This document shows, in pieces, positions 44,175 to 53,045 of a DNA stretch of 64,000 nucleotides (within the stretch, counting starts at the first letter, position 1; every line of letters begins with the position of its first letter). This DNA comes from Bradyrhizobiaceae bacterium (lineage in GTDB: Bacteria > Pseudomonadota > Alphaproteobacteria > Rhizobiales > Xanthobacteraceae). Under the pieces are notes generated by a model. That model saw only the letters and a list, made by a program, of their open reading frames with translations. It had not been told where the DNA came from and made no database searches. The position numbers and the translations under genes are program-made. The stretch spans positions 87,155 through 151,154 of the forward strand of contig JADYXZ010000021.1 in assembly GCA_020853885.1 (NCBI GenBank). The letters are read 5' to 3'.

Positions 44175-45456
44175 ATTATCCGGACTTATTGGGTTCGTGA
44201 TCCTGCTCGCGCTGATCCTGTTTCGCATGCCGATCGGCGTCGCGATGGCGCTCGTCGGCGTCGGGGGGATCTGGTGGCTCGGCGGCCTGAAGATGCTCGC
44301 CTATGCCGTCGGAACCGCTCCTTTCGAGGCCACCTTCCCCTACAGCCTGTCGGTCCTCCCGCTCTTCATCATGATGGGCGTGTTCGCGAGTCATTCGGGT
44401 ATCTCGCGGAAGCTGTTCCTCGGAGCCAACGCATTCGTCGGCCATCTGCGAGGCGGGCTGGCGATGGCGACGATCGGCGCCTGTGCCGGCTTCGGTTCGA
44501 TCTGCGGCTCGAGCCTCGCGACATCGGCGACGATGGCCAAGGTCGCCCTCCCCGAGATGCTCCGCTACAACTACGACATGCGGCTCGCCTCCGCTTCCGT
44601 TGCGGCAGGCGGAACGCTCGGGATCATGATCCCGCCGAGCCTGGCGCTCGCGATGTACGGCGTTTTGACCCAGACCTCGATCGGCCAGCTCTATCTCGCC
44701 GGCATTCTGCCGGGAATCCTCGGGACAGCCCTCTATGCCGGTGCGGTCTGGTACGTCACGTTCAGGGATCCGAAAATGGGTCCTCCCGGCCCGCGCCATT
44801 CATGGGGCGAAAGAGTCAAGGCGATCGGCTCCGTCGGGGACGTCGTGCTGCTTTTTTCGCTCGTGCTGGGCGGAATGTTTGCAGGTTTCTTCTCGGCCAC
44901 CGAGGCCGCAGCCGTCGGCGTGGTGGGAGCCGCGCTGATCGCGGTCGCGCGCCGCGCACTGACCTGGGTCTCGCTGAAGGCGGCACTCTGGGAAACCGCA
45001 ACGACAATCGGAATGGTTTTCCTCATTCTCGTTGGCGCCAAGACTTTCGGTTTCTTCATCGACCTGTCGGGTCTGCCGAACTATGTCGTGAGTCTCGCGG
45101 AAGACATCCAGTTCAGTCCGTTCTGGGTCCTGATGATCATCCTCTTCATTTACCTGATCCTCGGCTGTCTGCTCGATGCAATGTCGATGATGATCCTGAC
45201 CATCCCGGTCGTCTTTCCGGTCATCAGCAAGCTCGGGATCGATCCCGTCTGGTTCGGCATCCTCATGGTGACGGTAAGCGAGGTCGGCCTGATCCATCCG
45301 CCGTTCGGCATGAATCTCTTCGTCGTGCAGGCGACGCGGCCGGACATTTCGTCGGGAACGATCGTGCGCGGCATCCTTCCGTTCATCGGCGCGGATTTCG
45401 TGCGTTTGGCACTGCTGATCGCGTTTCCGTCCATCACACTTTATCTGCTCGGATGA
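44164..45456 (+). CDS. TRAP transporter large permease DctM
   Basis: A 430-residue channel subunit with about 12 hydrophobic helices. It has the DctM landmarks LFRMPIGVAMALVGVGG, a GSSLATSATMAKVALPEM stretch and GTLGIMIPPSLALAMYG, with a second inverted repeat half ending GLIHPPFGMNLFVVQ. It completes the TRAP importer, and the operon stops here; the ParB/methylase module follows after 375 bp. Confidence 0.94.
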   Translation: MSSELSGLIGFVILLALILFRMPIGVAMALVGVGGIWWLGGLKMLAYAVGTAPFEATFPYSLSVLPLFIMMGVFASHSGISRKLFLGANAFVGHLRGGLAMATIGACAGFGSICGSSLATSATMAKVALPEMLRYNYDMRLASASVAAGGTLGIMIPPSLALAMYGVLTQTSIGQLYLAGILPGILGTALYAGAVWYVTFRDPKMGPPGPRHSWGERVKAIGSVGDVVLLFSLVLGGMFAGFFSATEAAAVGVVGAALIAVARRALTWVSLKAALWETATTIGMVFLILVGAKTFGFFIDLSGLPNYVVSLAEDIQFSPFWVLMIILFIYLILGCLLDAMSMMILTIPVVFPVISKLGIDPVWFGILMVTVSEVGLIHPPFGMNLFVVQATRPDISSGTIVRGILPFIGADFVRLALLIAFPSITLYLLG

Positions 45457-45831
45457 AAATATAGAAAATGTGACCGCAAACTCCCAAGGGCCTCTCTCCA
45501 GCAGAATTTTATGTTTTTTTGACAAATACTTATCCATCTTTAGAATTGGATCGTCCGGAAACATTTTCTTGCAACTCAGCCTGTGATGCTCCAGAATAAT
45601 TTTGCTTTGCGTAAGAGCAGTAGGGCTTGGTGCGCCGATCATGGGGTCGGCGGCATGCTCCCCGAGCCGCATGGGCGGCAGTCTGCCGTAGCGCATGAAA
45701 TGACGGCGCAACGCCTGATGGCCTGAGACACCGGCATGGGCGCGGATCTCGCGAAACTCGCGGGTCGCGCCTTTTGAATTTCTGCAGGGCCTTCCCGCGG
45801 TCCGTTCAACCGCATCCAAGGGAAGACCCTC
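45457..45831. other. 375-bp leader of the ParB/methylase module
   Basis: No gene. It contains most of repeat copy B and a T-rich stretch (45505-45545) that is unusually AT-rich for this genome. The region is homologous to 24610-24917, which points to a conserved leader of this mobile module. The ribosome-binding site AAGGGAAG lies just before 45832. Confidence 0.55.
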
Positions 45832-45905
45832 GTGCAAGATCTCCAGATCGAACACCTACCCATTAGCGCGCTGCGGCCTTATGCGCAGAACGCGCGCACG
45901 CATTC
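45525..45905 (+). repeat. Diverged 0.4-kb direct repeat, copy B
   Basis: Partner of 24610-24997 in the same orientation. This copy precedes and enters an intact gene, while copy A is dead. Identity is patchy with short blocks up to 17 bp, so the duplication is ancient or the copies arrived separately. Confidence 0.8.
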
Positions 45906-47208
45906 GCGCCGGCAGATCCGCAAGATTGCGGAGTCGATCAAGAAGTTCGGCTTCGTGAATCCGATTCTGATCGGCGACGACCTCACTATCATTGCCGGCC
46001 ACGGCCGGGTGGAGGCGGCGAAACTCCTCGGCTTCGAGCGCGTGCCGGCAGTGCGGCTTTGGCATCTGAGCGAGGTGGAGCGACGCGCCTATGTGCTCGC
46101 CGACAACAAGCTCACGCTCAACGCCGGCTGGGATCGCGAGCTGCTCGTCACCGAGCTGCAAGGCCCAATCGACATCGGCTTTGAGGTCGAGCTCACCGGC
46201 TTCGAGACGCCGGAAATCGACCTTCTCTTCGAGGCCGACGCGGAGACAAAGTCGGATCCGGGGCCTGAAGATCATGTGCCGCCGGCCGGAGCCGGCCCGG
46301 CCGTGAGCCGGCTGGGCGACCTCTGGATCCTCGGCAGCCATCGGCTCCTCTGCGGCGATGCCCGCGCAGCCGAATCCTATCGCGCGCTGCTCGGCGAAGA
46401 GCGGGCCGACGCCGTCTTCACGGATCCGCCCTACAATGTGGCGATCCGCGGGCATGTGTCGGGCAAGGGCCGGATTCAGCATCGCGAGTTCGCGATGGCC
46501 TCCGGCGAGATGTCCGAAGCCGAGTTCGTGAGCTTCCTCAAGGCAACGCTCGGGGCGGCAGCGCGGGTCTCGCGGGACGGCGCGGTGCACTTCGTCTGCA
46601 TCGACTGGCGTCACATGCTCGAGCTGCAGACGGCCGGCCAAGAGGTCTACGGGGCGCTGCTCAACCTCTGCATCTGGGCGAAGACGAACGGCGGCATGGG
46701 CTCGCTCTACCGCTCGCAGCATGAGCTCGTCTTCGTGTTCCGCGTCGGGGACGTGCCGCACCGAAACAATGTCGAGCTTGGCCGGCACGGGCGCAATCGC
46801 ACCAACGTCTGGTCCTACGCGGGCGTGAATACGTTCCGGGCAGACCGACTCAAGGAGCTTGCCGCGCACCCGACGGTGAAGCCGGTCGCGCTTGTCGCCG
46901 ATGCGATCCGCGACGTGACACGCCGGGGTGAGATCGTGCTCGATCCTTTCGCAGGATCGGGCACCACGCTGATCGCCGCGGAGAAGACCGGCCGGTGCGG
47001 CCGCGGCATTGAGTTCGACCCGGCCTATGTCGATGTTGCGGTGCGTCGCTGGGAGACTTTGACGGGCAAGAACGCCCGGCTCGCCGGCTCCGGCGCCACG
47101 TTCGAAGACGTTGCCGCCGCGCGTGGCGCGGCGGCCGAAGAAGGCAAACCCGCCGGCAATTCCCCCGCCCCGGCGCCCATGGCTCTCACGGAAGGGGAAT
47201 CGCAATGA
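45832..47208 (+). CDS. ParB-N domain plus adenine DNA methyltransferase
   Basis: A 458-residue fusion with a GTG start and AAGGGAAG upstream. Residues 1-130 are a ParB/Srx-like domain (LPISALRPYAQNARTHSRRQ, LTIIAGHGRVEAAKLLG). From about 160 it is a methyltransferase with DPPYN near residue 198 (catalytic motif IV) ahead of DPFAGSGTT near residue 370 (SAM motif I), the beta-class order of N6-adenine or N4-cytosine enzymes. Such fusions are scattered in alphaproteobacterial prophage-like or mobile segments, and no restriction gene is adjacent, so it is probably an orphan methylase. It overlaps the DUF5681 gene by 4 bp. Confidence 0.92.
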   Translation: MQDLQIEHLPISALRPYAQNARTHSRRQIRKIAESIKKFGFVNPILIGDDLTIIAGHGRVEAAKLLGFERVPAVRLWHLSEVERRAYVLADNKLTLNAGWDRELLVTELQGPIDIGFEVELTGFETPEIDLLFEADAETKSDPGPEDHVPPAGAGPAVSRLGDLWILGSHRLLCGDARAAESYRALLGEERADAVFTDPPYNVAIRGHVSGKGRIQHREFAMASGEMSEAEFVSFLKATLGAAARVSRDGAVHFVCIDWRHMLELQTAGQEVYGALLNLCIWAKTNGGMGSLYRSQHELVFVFRVGDVPHRNNVELGRHGRNRTNVWSYAGVNTFRADRLKELAAHPTVKPVALVADAIRDVTRRGEIVLDPFAGSGTTLIAAEKTGRCGRGIEFDPAYVDVAVRRWETLTGKNARLAGSGATFEDVAAARGAAAEEGKPAGNSPAPAPMALTEGESQ

Positions 47209-47468
47209 CCGACATCATCGACAACGACGACAAGCTCGCGTGCAAGGGCGACTATGAGGTCGGCTATAAGAAGCCACCCAAGGCGCACCAGTTCAAGCCC
47301 GGGCAGTCGGGCAACCACCGGGGGCGGCCGAAGGGCAAGAGAAATATGCGATCAATCTTGCAGGAAGCGCTCGCTGCAAAAGTCAAAGTTCGGGACGGCG
47401 ACAAGGTCCGTACGATGACGAAACGGCAGGCGCTTCGCAAGTTCTGCTCGGCGTGTTGTTCGGATTGA
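47205..47468 (+). pseudogene. DUF5681-family protein, truncated
   Basis: An 87-residue reading frame beginning with the DUF5681 hallmark YKKPPKAHQFKPGQSGNHRG and GRPKGKRN. Homologues usually run to 130 residues or more. Here the frame ends after LRKFCSACCSD, where relatives continue with an Ala/Leu-rich helix. A neighbouring frame carries on from about 47430 (VLLGVLFGLIG and so on), so a frameshift followed by decay is likely. It overlaps the methylase stop (ATGA). In intact modules this small protein accompanies the methylase and a terminase-like gene; none is seen here. Confidence 0.7.
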
Positions 47469-47853
47469 TTGGTCGGAACGAGAATTTTGAAAAAGTCGCG
47501 CTTTCGCTTCTAGGCGTGGCATCCCCGTTTTTTATGGGCGTAGGCATCGTCGGTTCCTGCATGGTTGCGCCGAAGCGACCGAGAGAAAGTTGGTCACAGC
47601 AGGACGGGCGGAGGGAGTGGGATTCAAAATCGGGTACAGTTTCAGTAGTAAAATTACCACTCAGTGCAAAGTCGAACCAGTCTCTGAGCTGAGGCTACGC
47701 AAAAATGGAATCTCCAAAAATCTGACCGGAGAAATCTTTAGCCCCGCTTGTCGCCAATCCAGGAATTGTGGAGACTGGGCTGTCCGCAAGAAGGTCGCCT
47801 TTCGCCGACTATTTTGCCTGTTCTCTCGATAGGCCCGTGGAGACCGCACTGGC
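47469..47853. other. Decayed region between DUF5681 remnant and tRNA-Gln
   Basis: No supportable gene. GC content drops and reading frames are short, as expected of degenerating mobile DNA. No copy of the tRNA 3' end was seen on the other side of the methylase module, so tRNA-mediated integration is not shown. Confidence 0.45.
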
Positions 47854-47928
47854 TGGCTGGGGCGCCAGGATTCGAACCTGGGAATGCCGGAATCAAAATC
47901 CGGTGCCTTACCACTTGGCTACGCCCCA
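47854..47928 (-). tRNA. tRNA-Gln (anticodon TTG)
   Basis: Read on the minus strand, the cloverleaf has acceptor TGGGGCG / CGCCCCA, discriminator G and encoded CCA. The anticodon arm CCGGATTTTGATTCCGG carries TTG in the loop, and the T-arm CCAGGTTCGAATCCTGG is perfect. Confidence 0.96.
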
Positions 47929-48108
47929 ATCCGGGTCGGAAATTGCCGCGCGTGCGGCCGCGATTCAATCTGGCAAGCGGCGGCGGCACTCCACATATAG
48001 GCTCCGCGGGAAAAAAGGTAGCGCCGAAATCGCGCCGTACGGCGCGGGCGAAAGGCCCGCGCGCGGCTTGAAGCATCGGGGTCGGCCTGCTAGAGCAACG
48101 CCTTCAAT

Positions 48109-48185
48109 CGGAGCGTAGCGCAGCCCGGTAGCGCACCTGCTTCGGGAGCAGGGGGTCGCAGGTTCAAATCCTGCCGCTCCGACCA
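48109..48185 (+). tRNA. tRNA-Pro (anticodon CGG)
   Basis: Acceptor CGGAGCG / CGCTCCG, discriminator A and encoded CCA. The anticodon arm CCTGCTTCGGGAGCAGG has CGG in the loop, and the T-arm GCAGGTTCAAATCCTGC is intact. Confidence 0.96.
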
Positions 48186-48262
48186 CTATTTCCCGACATT
48201 TCCGCAAGCCCCCTTTGGCTGCGCACCGTTTGCGCGCCGAAATTCGTGCCCCCGCCCTCTCC

Positions 48263-50239
48263 TCAGCCCTTATGCGGCTCGAAGCCGGACGCCGCCGGCG
48301 CGCGCTTGCGCTGCCGCTCCAGATACTCGCGGCCGAGCAGCAATGCAGCGAGCAGGACGCCGGCCACGTTGCAATAGGCGGCGTACTCCCACAGCGCCAG
48401 CGGCATCAGCAGGCCGGTGCCCGCGACGATGTAAGCGAGCCGTTCGGCGGGAACGAGCAGACGCAGCGCGTAGCCGACGAAGCCCGCCGAAATCAGCCAG
48501 ATGCCGCCGAAGGCGGTGGCGATGTCGACGGCGATCGTCTCCGGCCGCCCGATCAGGATGAGTTCGGGCGAATAGACGAACAAGAACGGCACGATATAGG
48601 CGGACCAGCCGAAGCGCATCGCCGTAAAGCCGGTGCGGAACGGATCGGCCTTGGCGATGCTCGCCGCGGCAAACGCCGCGACCGCGACCGGCGGCGTGAT
48701 GAAGGACATCATGCCGAAATAGAGCACGAACAGGTGCGCCGCCTGCGGCAGGACGCCGGCCTCGATCATCGCCGGCGCGACGAGGGCTGCGAGCAGCACA
48801 TAGACCGCGACCGTCGGCATCCCCATGCCGAGCACGATCGAGATGACCGCGGCGAGCACGAGCAGAACGAGCAGGCTCTTGCCGGCGATGGAGACGAGCG
48901 TGAGCGTCAGGCCAAAACCCAGTCCCGACACGGAGAGAACGCCGATCACGATCCCCGCCCCGCAGCAGATCATGATGATGTCGAGAACGCCGGTGCCGGT
49001 CTGGACGACCGCGTCGAAGAGCGCCTTGAAGCGCGGGCGCCTACCCTTGTAGCCGAACGCGACTGCACAAACGAGCAACGTCAGCGCCGAGTAGAGTGCC
49101 GCTTCCTCCGGCCGCCTGTTCATCCAGAACAATACATAGATAAGGACGCCGAACGGCAGCGGGAAGTACCACCCCTCGCGCAGCACTGCGAGAGCACGCG
49201 GGATCAGCCCCTCCTCCACGCGCGTGATGCCCATGCGCGCGGCTTCGAGGTCGGCGACGACGAACAGCACCGCGTAATAAAGAATGGCCGGCACGAGCGC
49301 GACCAGCATCACCTCGCCGTAGGAGATCTGGAGGAACTCGGCCATCAGGAAGGCGGCCGCGCCCATCACCGGCGGCATCAGGCTGCCGCCGGTGGAAGCG
49401 ACCGACTCGATCGCCGCCGCCTGGTGCGGCGGGTAACCCGACTTCTTCATCATCGGGATCGTGACGACGCCGGTCGCAACCACGTTTGCGACCGCACTGC
49501 CGGAGATCGTGCCGAACAGAGCCGAGCCAGCGACTGCGATCTTCGCCGAGCCGCCGCGGTAACGGCCCATTGTGGCGAGCGCAATGTCGGTGAAGAAGGC
49601 CGAGCCGCCGGTCGCCATCAGGAGATTGCCGAACAGGACGAAGGCGATGACGATCGTGGCCGCGACCATGATCGGTGTGCCGAGGATCGCGTTCGAATCG
49701 AACGCCATGTAGTAGGCGAGCTGCGGCGCCGCGTTGGGGCGCGCGGACATGACGCCGGGAACCAGATGGCCGAACAGGCCGTAGGCGATGAAGACGAGCA
49801 CGACGATGACGAGCGGCCAGCCCACCGTGCGGCGGATGCCTTCGAGCGACAGCACGACGACGACGATCGCCGCGATCAGTCCGTCGAGCGGGGCGAAGAA
49901 CATCTGCGTGCCGAGCTCGGCAAAACGCACGGAGATGTAGCCGGATGCGGCGAAGCCGGCGATGCCGGCCGCAACGTCGTACCAGGGCGGCACGGCCTGC
50001 GAGCGGCTCTTGACCGCAGGCACCGCCAGAAACAGCAGCAGAAAGGCGATGGCGAGAATGCCGGAGACGTACTGCTCCATGAACAGCACGAGGCCCGCCA
50101 TGCGATAGAGGTCCGCGGCCCAGGCGATCGAGGCCGCAACCAGCAGCACCGCAAGCGCGGCGCGCACGGCGTCGAAAAACCGGGCTCCAGCGGAGCCCGG
50201 CGTATTTTCGAGGATTCCGGTCATCGACGCGCGATCCAC
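48263..50239 (-). CDS. TRAP transporter fused permease (4TM/12TM, TAXI type)
   Basis: A 658-residue membrane protein in which the small and large TRAP permeases are fused. It has about 17 hydrophobic segments, an N-terminal DctQ-like part (about 20-120) and a DctM-like remainder (GSALFGTISGSAVANVVATG, LPTVAVYVLLAALVAPAMIE-like repeats, PPVMGAAAFLMAEF). This form always pairs with TAXI-type receptors, and its receptor gene lies 16 bp upstream. GTG at 50239 or ATG at 50224 may be the start. Known TAXI systems import glutamate/glutamine or dicarboxylates; the substrate here is unknown. Confidence 0.93.
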   Translation of the reverse strand: MDRASMTGILENTPGSAGARFFDAVRAALAVLLVAASIAWAADLYRMAGLVLFMEQYVSGILAIAFLLLFLAVPAVKSRSQAVPPWYDVAAGIAGFAASGYISVRFAELGTQMFFAPLDGLIAAIVVVVLSLEGIRRTVGWPLVIVVLVFIAYGLFGHLVPGVMSARPNAAPQLAYYMAFDSNAILGTPIMVAATIVIAFVLFGNLLMATGGSAFFTDIALATMGRYRGGSAKIAVAGSALFGTISGSAVANVVATGVVTIPMMKKSGYPPHQAAAIESVASTGGSLMPPVMGAAAFLMAEFLQISYGEVMLVALVPAILYYAVLFVVADLEAARMGITRVEEGLIPRALAVLREGWYFPLPFGVLIYVLFWMNRRPEEAALYSALTLLVCAVAFGYKGRRPRFKALFDAVVQTGTGVLDIIMICCGAGIVIGVLSVSGLGFGLTLTLVSIAGKSLLVLLVLAAVISIVLGMGMPTVAVYVLLAALVAPAMIEAGVLPQAAHLFVLYFGMMSFITPPVAVAAFAAASIAKADPFRTGFTAMRFGWSAYIVPFLFVYSPELILIGRPETIAVDIATAFGGIWLISAGFVGYALRLLVPAERLAYIVAGTGLLMPLALWEYAAYCNVAGVLLAALLLGREYLERQRKRAPAASGFEPHKG

Positions 50240-50255
50240 CGCCCGGCGATGCCGC

Positions 50256-51209
50256 TCACTGCGGCCAGAGCCCCTTCTCTTTATAATATTTGATCGCGCC
50301 CGGATGATACTGGGCGAGATCGGTCTTCTTCGCCATCGTTCCAGAGGCGAAGGCGCGCGTCGTAGGCGACGCCTTGGAGACGGCTTCCGCGTTCTCGTGC
50401 AGCGTCCTGGTCATGTTGTAGACGACGTCGTCCGATACGCCCGCGTGGGTCAGCATGACCGCGTCATAGGTCATGATCGGCGTCGGCTCGACGATGCCGG
50501 CGAGCCCCGGCGCCGGATTGACCACCTGCACATAGGCGGGCGGGAAATGCTTCTTGAATGCGGCCTCCGCTCCGTCAGGCATGGGAAGCGCGCGGATGCC
50601 GCCGACGGAGGCGTCCACTTCCGTCACCTTGGCCGAGCCGACCGCAAACAGAAAGGCATCGGCCTTGCCGGCGGCGAAGTCGTCGGCACCGCGCACGACG
50701 GCCGGGACGAGCACGGGCACGATGTCCTTCTCGGTGAGGCCCGCGGCCTCGAAGTAGGAGGCGATCTGCGCCATGATGGTGTTCTGCTGCGCGTAGCCCC
50801 AGGTGACGCGCTGGCCCTTGAGGTCGGCGATGCGCTTCGCGGGCGAGTCCTTCTTGACGAAGATCGCCGAGCGCAGCGGGCTGATGATCGTGATGAGGCG
50901 GAGGTTCTCGTTCTTCTTGCCGTTGAAGAAGTCCCTGCCCTCGATCGCCTGGTACATTTCGTAGATGTTGGCGAGGGCGAAATCGACCTGGCCGGCGTTG
51001 ATGAGCGGCAGATGGATGTTCGGACTGGTGAAGGGCTGGATGCGCAGCTCGATATTGCCCTTCTCCTTCAGGATCGGCGCCATGGCCGAACCCTGCGTGT
51101 GATAGAGCGAGCCGGCGGGACTGGTGGCCATGCCGACCGTCTGGGCATGGGCGGAGCCGGCGGCGAGAAGCGCGGCGCCAAGGGCGCCCGCAAGCATATG
51201 AGATCGCAT
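50256..51209 (-). CDS. TAXI-family TRAP transporter receptor
   Basis: A 317-residue periplasmic protein with GGAGG 8 bp before the start and a signal peptide ending SAHAQT. The mature part shows the TAXI pattern: VGMATSPAGSLYHTQGSAMA, VDFALANIYEMYQAI and KDSPAKRIADLKGQRVTWG. It binds the substrate for the fused permease encoded immediately downstream. The strong hairpin at 51227-51288 borders its ribosome-binding region. Confidence 0.93.
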   Translation of the reverse strand: MRSHMLAGALGAALLAAGSAHAQTVGMATSPAGSLYHTQGSAMAPILKEKGNIELRIQPFTSPNIHLPLINAGQVDFALANIYEMYQAIEGRDFFNGKKNENLRLITIISPLRSAIFVKKDSPAKRIADLKGQRVTWGYAQQNTIMAQIASYFEAAGLTEKDIVPVLVPAVVRGADDFAAGKADAFLFAVGSAKVTEVDASVGGIRALPMPDGAEAAFKKHFPPAYVQVVNPAPGLAGIVEPTPIMTYDAVMLTHAGVSDDVVYNMTRTLHENAEAVSKASPTTRAFASGTMAKKTDLAQYHPGAIKYYKEKGLWPQ

Positions 51210-51226
51210 ACTGTTTTTCCTCCCTG

Positions 51227-51288
51227 AGGGTCGGATCGATCCAGATGGAATCGCCTTGCGATTCCATCTGGACCGTGAATCCGACCCT
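51227..51288. repeat. Inverted repeat upstream of TAXI receptor (1)
   Basis: Outer arms AGGGTCGGAT / ATCCGACCCT and inner arms TCCAGATGGAATCGC / GCGATTCCATCTGGA with a CTT loop, both perfect. It lies 18 bp upstream of the TAXI receptor start, so it would form in the leader RNA. It may be a dispersed repeat or a regulatory hairpin. Confidence 0.85.
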
Positions 51289-51300
51289 ATTCAATAGTTT

Positions 51301-51361
51301 AGGGTGCGATTCACGCTTCAGGTGGAAGCGCGAGCGCTTCCACCTGAAGCGATCGCACCCT
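51301..51361. repeat. Inverted repeat upstream of TAXI receptor (2)
   Basis: Outer arms AGGGTGCGAT / ATCGCACCCT and inner arms CGCTTCAGGTGGAAGCGC / GCGCTTCCACCTGAAGCG with a two-base loop. It has the same nested design as the element at 51227 but different inner sequence. Confidence 0.85.
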
Positions 51362-51603
51362 TGGGTTCGGCGGTTGGCATCCCGCCGACTGGCTGCGCAG
51401 TGAACCGCAAGACGACAGGCGGTGCAATCGTTGTATTATGTATTCATGCTGCCGGAAGTAACCCGATGTGCGCTCGCCAAGGTTTCCGCAGTCGCAAGTT
51501 GCACTCCTCGCACGCCAAACGGTATCTGCGCGCCCGCGGAGCGGCGCTATGCCTCATCCCCCTGTGGCACGGCGGGGAGGACGCCGTGCACGGTCCAGCG
51601 CGT

Positions 51604-51810
51604 TCAACCGGCCTTCAGATTACCGGCCGCGGTTCTTCCGCGATCCGTGGTCACGATGTCGTAGGTGACCTTCTGGCCTTCGACCAAAGTGGTCAACCCG
51701 GCCTGCTGAACGGCGCTGATATGCACGAACACATCGCGTCCGCCGTCAGAAGGCTGAATGAACCCGTACCCCTTCTGCGGATTGAACCACTTCACGGTAC
51801 CGCTCGACAT
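51604..51810 (-). CDS. Cold-shock protein (CspA family)
   Basis: A 68-residue single CSD domain with AAGGAAG before the start. RNA-binding motifs RNP1 (KGYGFIQP) and RNP2 (VFVHISAV) are intact, with KWFNPQKG at the N-terminus. It binds single-stranded RNA or DNA and acts as an RNA chaperone. The upstream in-frame extension to 51882 is rejected because it has no homology to CSD proteins. Confidence 0.95.
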   Translation of the reverse strand: MSSGTVKWFNPQKGYGFIQPSDGGRDVFVHISAVQQAGLTTLVEGQKVTYDIVTTDRGRTAAGNLKAG

Positions 51811-52133
51811 TAGTGCTTCCTTCGGTAGTGCGCGCGTGCCAGGCGCGACCGCACGAGGATCGCGCGGATTCACGACAACCAATTTTCGGGAGATGCCATG
51901 CGGGTGTTGCCGATGCGAATGCAGTCATTTGCAGACAGACATGGGCGTCGGCCCGATGCCAGCGGGCCGAAATTCGATTGCGGTAAAAAATTGGACCTTA
52001 ATCGGCGAGCCGCGTCAAGCGCGGATGCTGCGCACTTCTTGCAGCGCCGAACGCCCGAGGCCAAACCCGCGCGCAATCCCGGCTGCGCCATGCCGCACTT
52101 GCAAATGCCCAAATAGACGGCTTGAAGAACGCA
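51811..52133. other. Cold-shock gene leader and divergent gap
   Basis: A 323-bp gap between the minus-strand cold-shock gene and the plus-strand hydrolase. Csp genes often have long leader RNAs, and this gap could hold one, but I could not identify a conserved cold-shock box or terminator. No gene is seen. Confidence 0.4.
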
Positions 52134-53045
52134 ATGGCCGACGAAATCCTCTTCGACCGCGAGTTCGACGCCGTTCCCGGCCAATGCGAGCAGGCAGCGC
52201 CCGGCGTCCGCCGCATCCTTGCGCCCAATCCCAGCGCATTCACATTTACGGGAACGTGTACCTACCTCGTCGGCGAAGGACGGATCGCGGTCATCGATCC
52301 GGGGCCGGACGACCCCGCGCACCTCGAAGCGATCCTCCAGGCGACGCGCGGCGAAACGATTGCGCAGATCGTTATTACCCATACGCATCTCGATCATTCC
52401 GCGCTCGCCCCCGCGCTGCAGGCAAAGACCGGCGCGAAAACCTATGGCGAAGGACCGCACCGCGCCGCGCGTCCGTTACAGGCGGGCGAGGAGAAAATGG
52501 AAGCGGGCGCGGACCGCCATTTCATTCCCGACGTCACGCTCGGCGATGGCGACCTCGTCGAGGGCGCGGATTTCACGCTGGAAACGATCGCAACCCCCGG
52601 CCACGCCGCCAATCACCTCGCCTTCGCGCTGAAAGGGACGGAGATCCTGTTCTCCGGCGATCACGTCATGGCGTGGTCGACGCCGATCGTGGCGCCGCCG
52701 GACGGCGCCATGGGCGATTATCTCGATTCGCTGGAGAAGCTGCGGCGGCGGCCGGAGAGCATCTATTTTCCCGGGCACGGACCGGCGGCGCGCAACGCGC
52801 ATAATCTGGTCGAGCGCTACATCGCCCATCGCGGCGCGCGGGAGGCGGCGATCATCCGCCGGCTCGAACGCGGCGAGAGCGACGTGCGGGGGCTCGTGCA
52901 GGCGATCTATATCGGGCTCGATCCGCGGCTCACGGGTGCTGCCGCACTGACCACGCTCGCGCATCTCGAGCATCTCGTCGCGAGCGGGCGCGTCGCGACC
53001 GACGGGCCGCCTTCACTCGCGGGGAGATACCGGCTGGCGCGTTAG
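52134..53045 (+). CDS. Metallo-beta-lactamase-fold hydrolase (LACTB2-like)
   Basis: A 303-residue hydrolase with the metal motif THTHLDH at about 81-87, GHAANHLAF further on, the bridging aspartate in FSGDHVM and the last histidine in FPGHGP. The C-terminal winged-helix-like region (AIIRRLERGESDVRGLVQ) is the LACTB2 extension; LACTB2 homologues are nucleases or thioester hydrolases. The ATG at 52134 is used; a TTG four codons upstream is possible. Its stop overlaps the stop of the convergent DUF1499 gene by 4 bp. Confidence 0.92.
   Translation: MADEILFDREFDAVPGQCEQAAPGVRRILAPNPSAFTFTGTCTYLVGEGRIAVIDPGPDDPAHLEAILQATRGETIAQIVITHTHLDHSALAPALQAKTGAKTYGEGPHRAARPLQAGEEKMEAGADRHFIPDVTLGDGDLVEGADFTLETIATPGHAANHLAFALKGTEILFSGDHVMAWSTPIVAPPDGAMGDYLDSLEKLRRRPESIYFPGHGPAARNAHNLVERYIAHRGAREAAIIRRLERGESDVRGLVQAIYIGLDPRLTGAAALTTLAHLEHLVASGRVATDGPPSLAGRYRLAR

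Larger units (their letters stand above)
51211..51603. other. 393-bp gap with two strong inverted repeats
   Basis: No gene is supported. The left half is filled by the two tandem palindromes listed separately. The right half (51365-51600) has no feature I can support. The gap separates the TAXI operon from the cold-shock gene. Confidence 0.5.

Noticed and set aside
47854..47928. tRNA-Gln as integration site for the methylase module
   Set aside because: No duplicated tRNA 3' end and no integrase gene were found in the window; proximity alone is not evidence.
48215..50293. Long plus-strand open frame opposite the fused TRAP permease
   Set aside because: It is antisense to a clear membrane permease, is almost all charged residues and has no domain or ribosome-binding site. 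It reflects high GC in the true gene.
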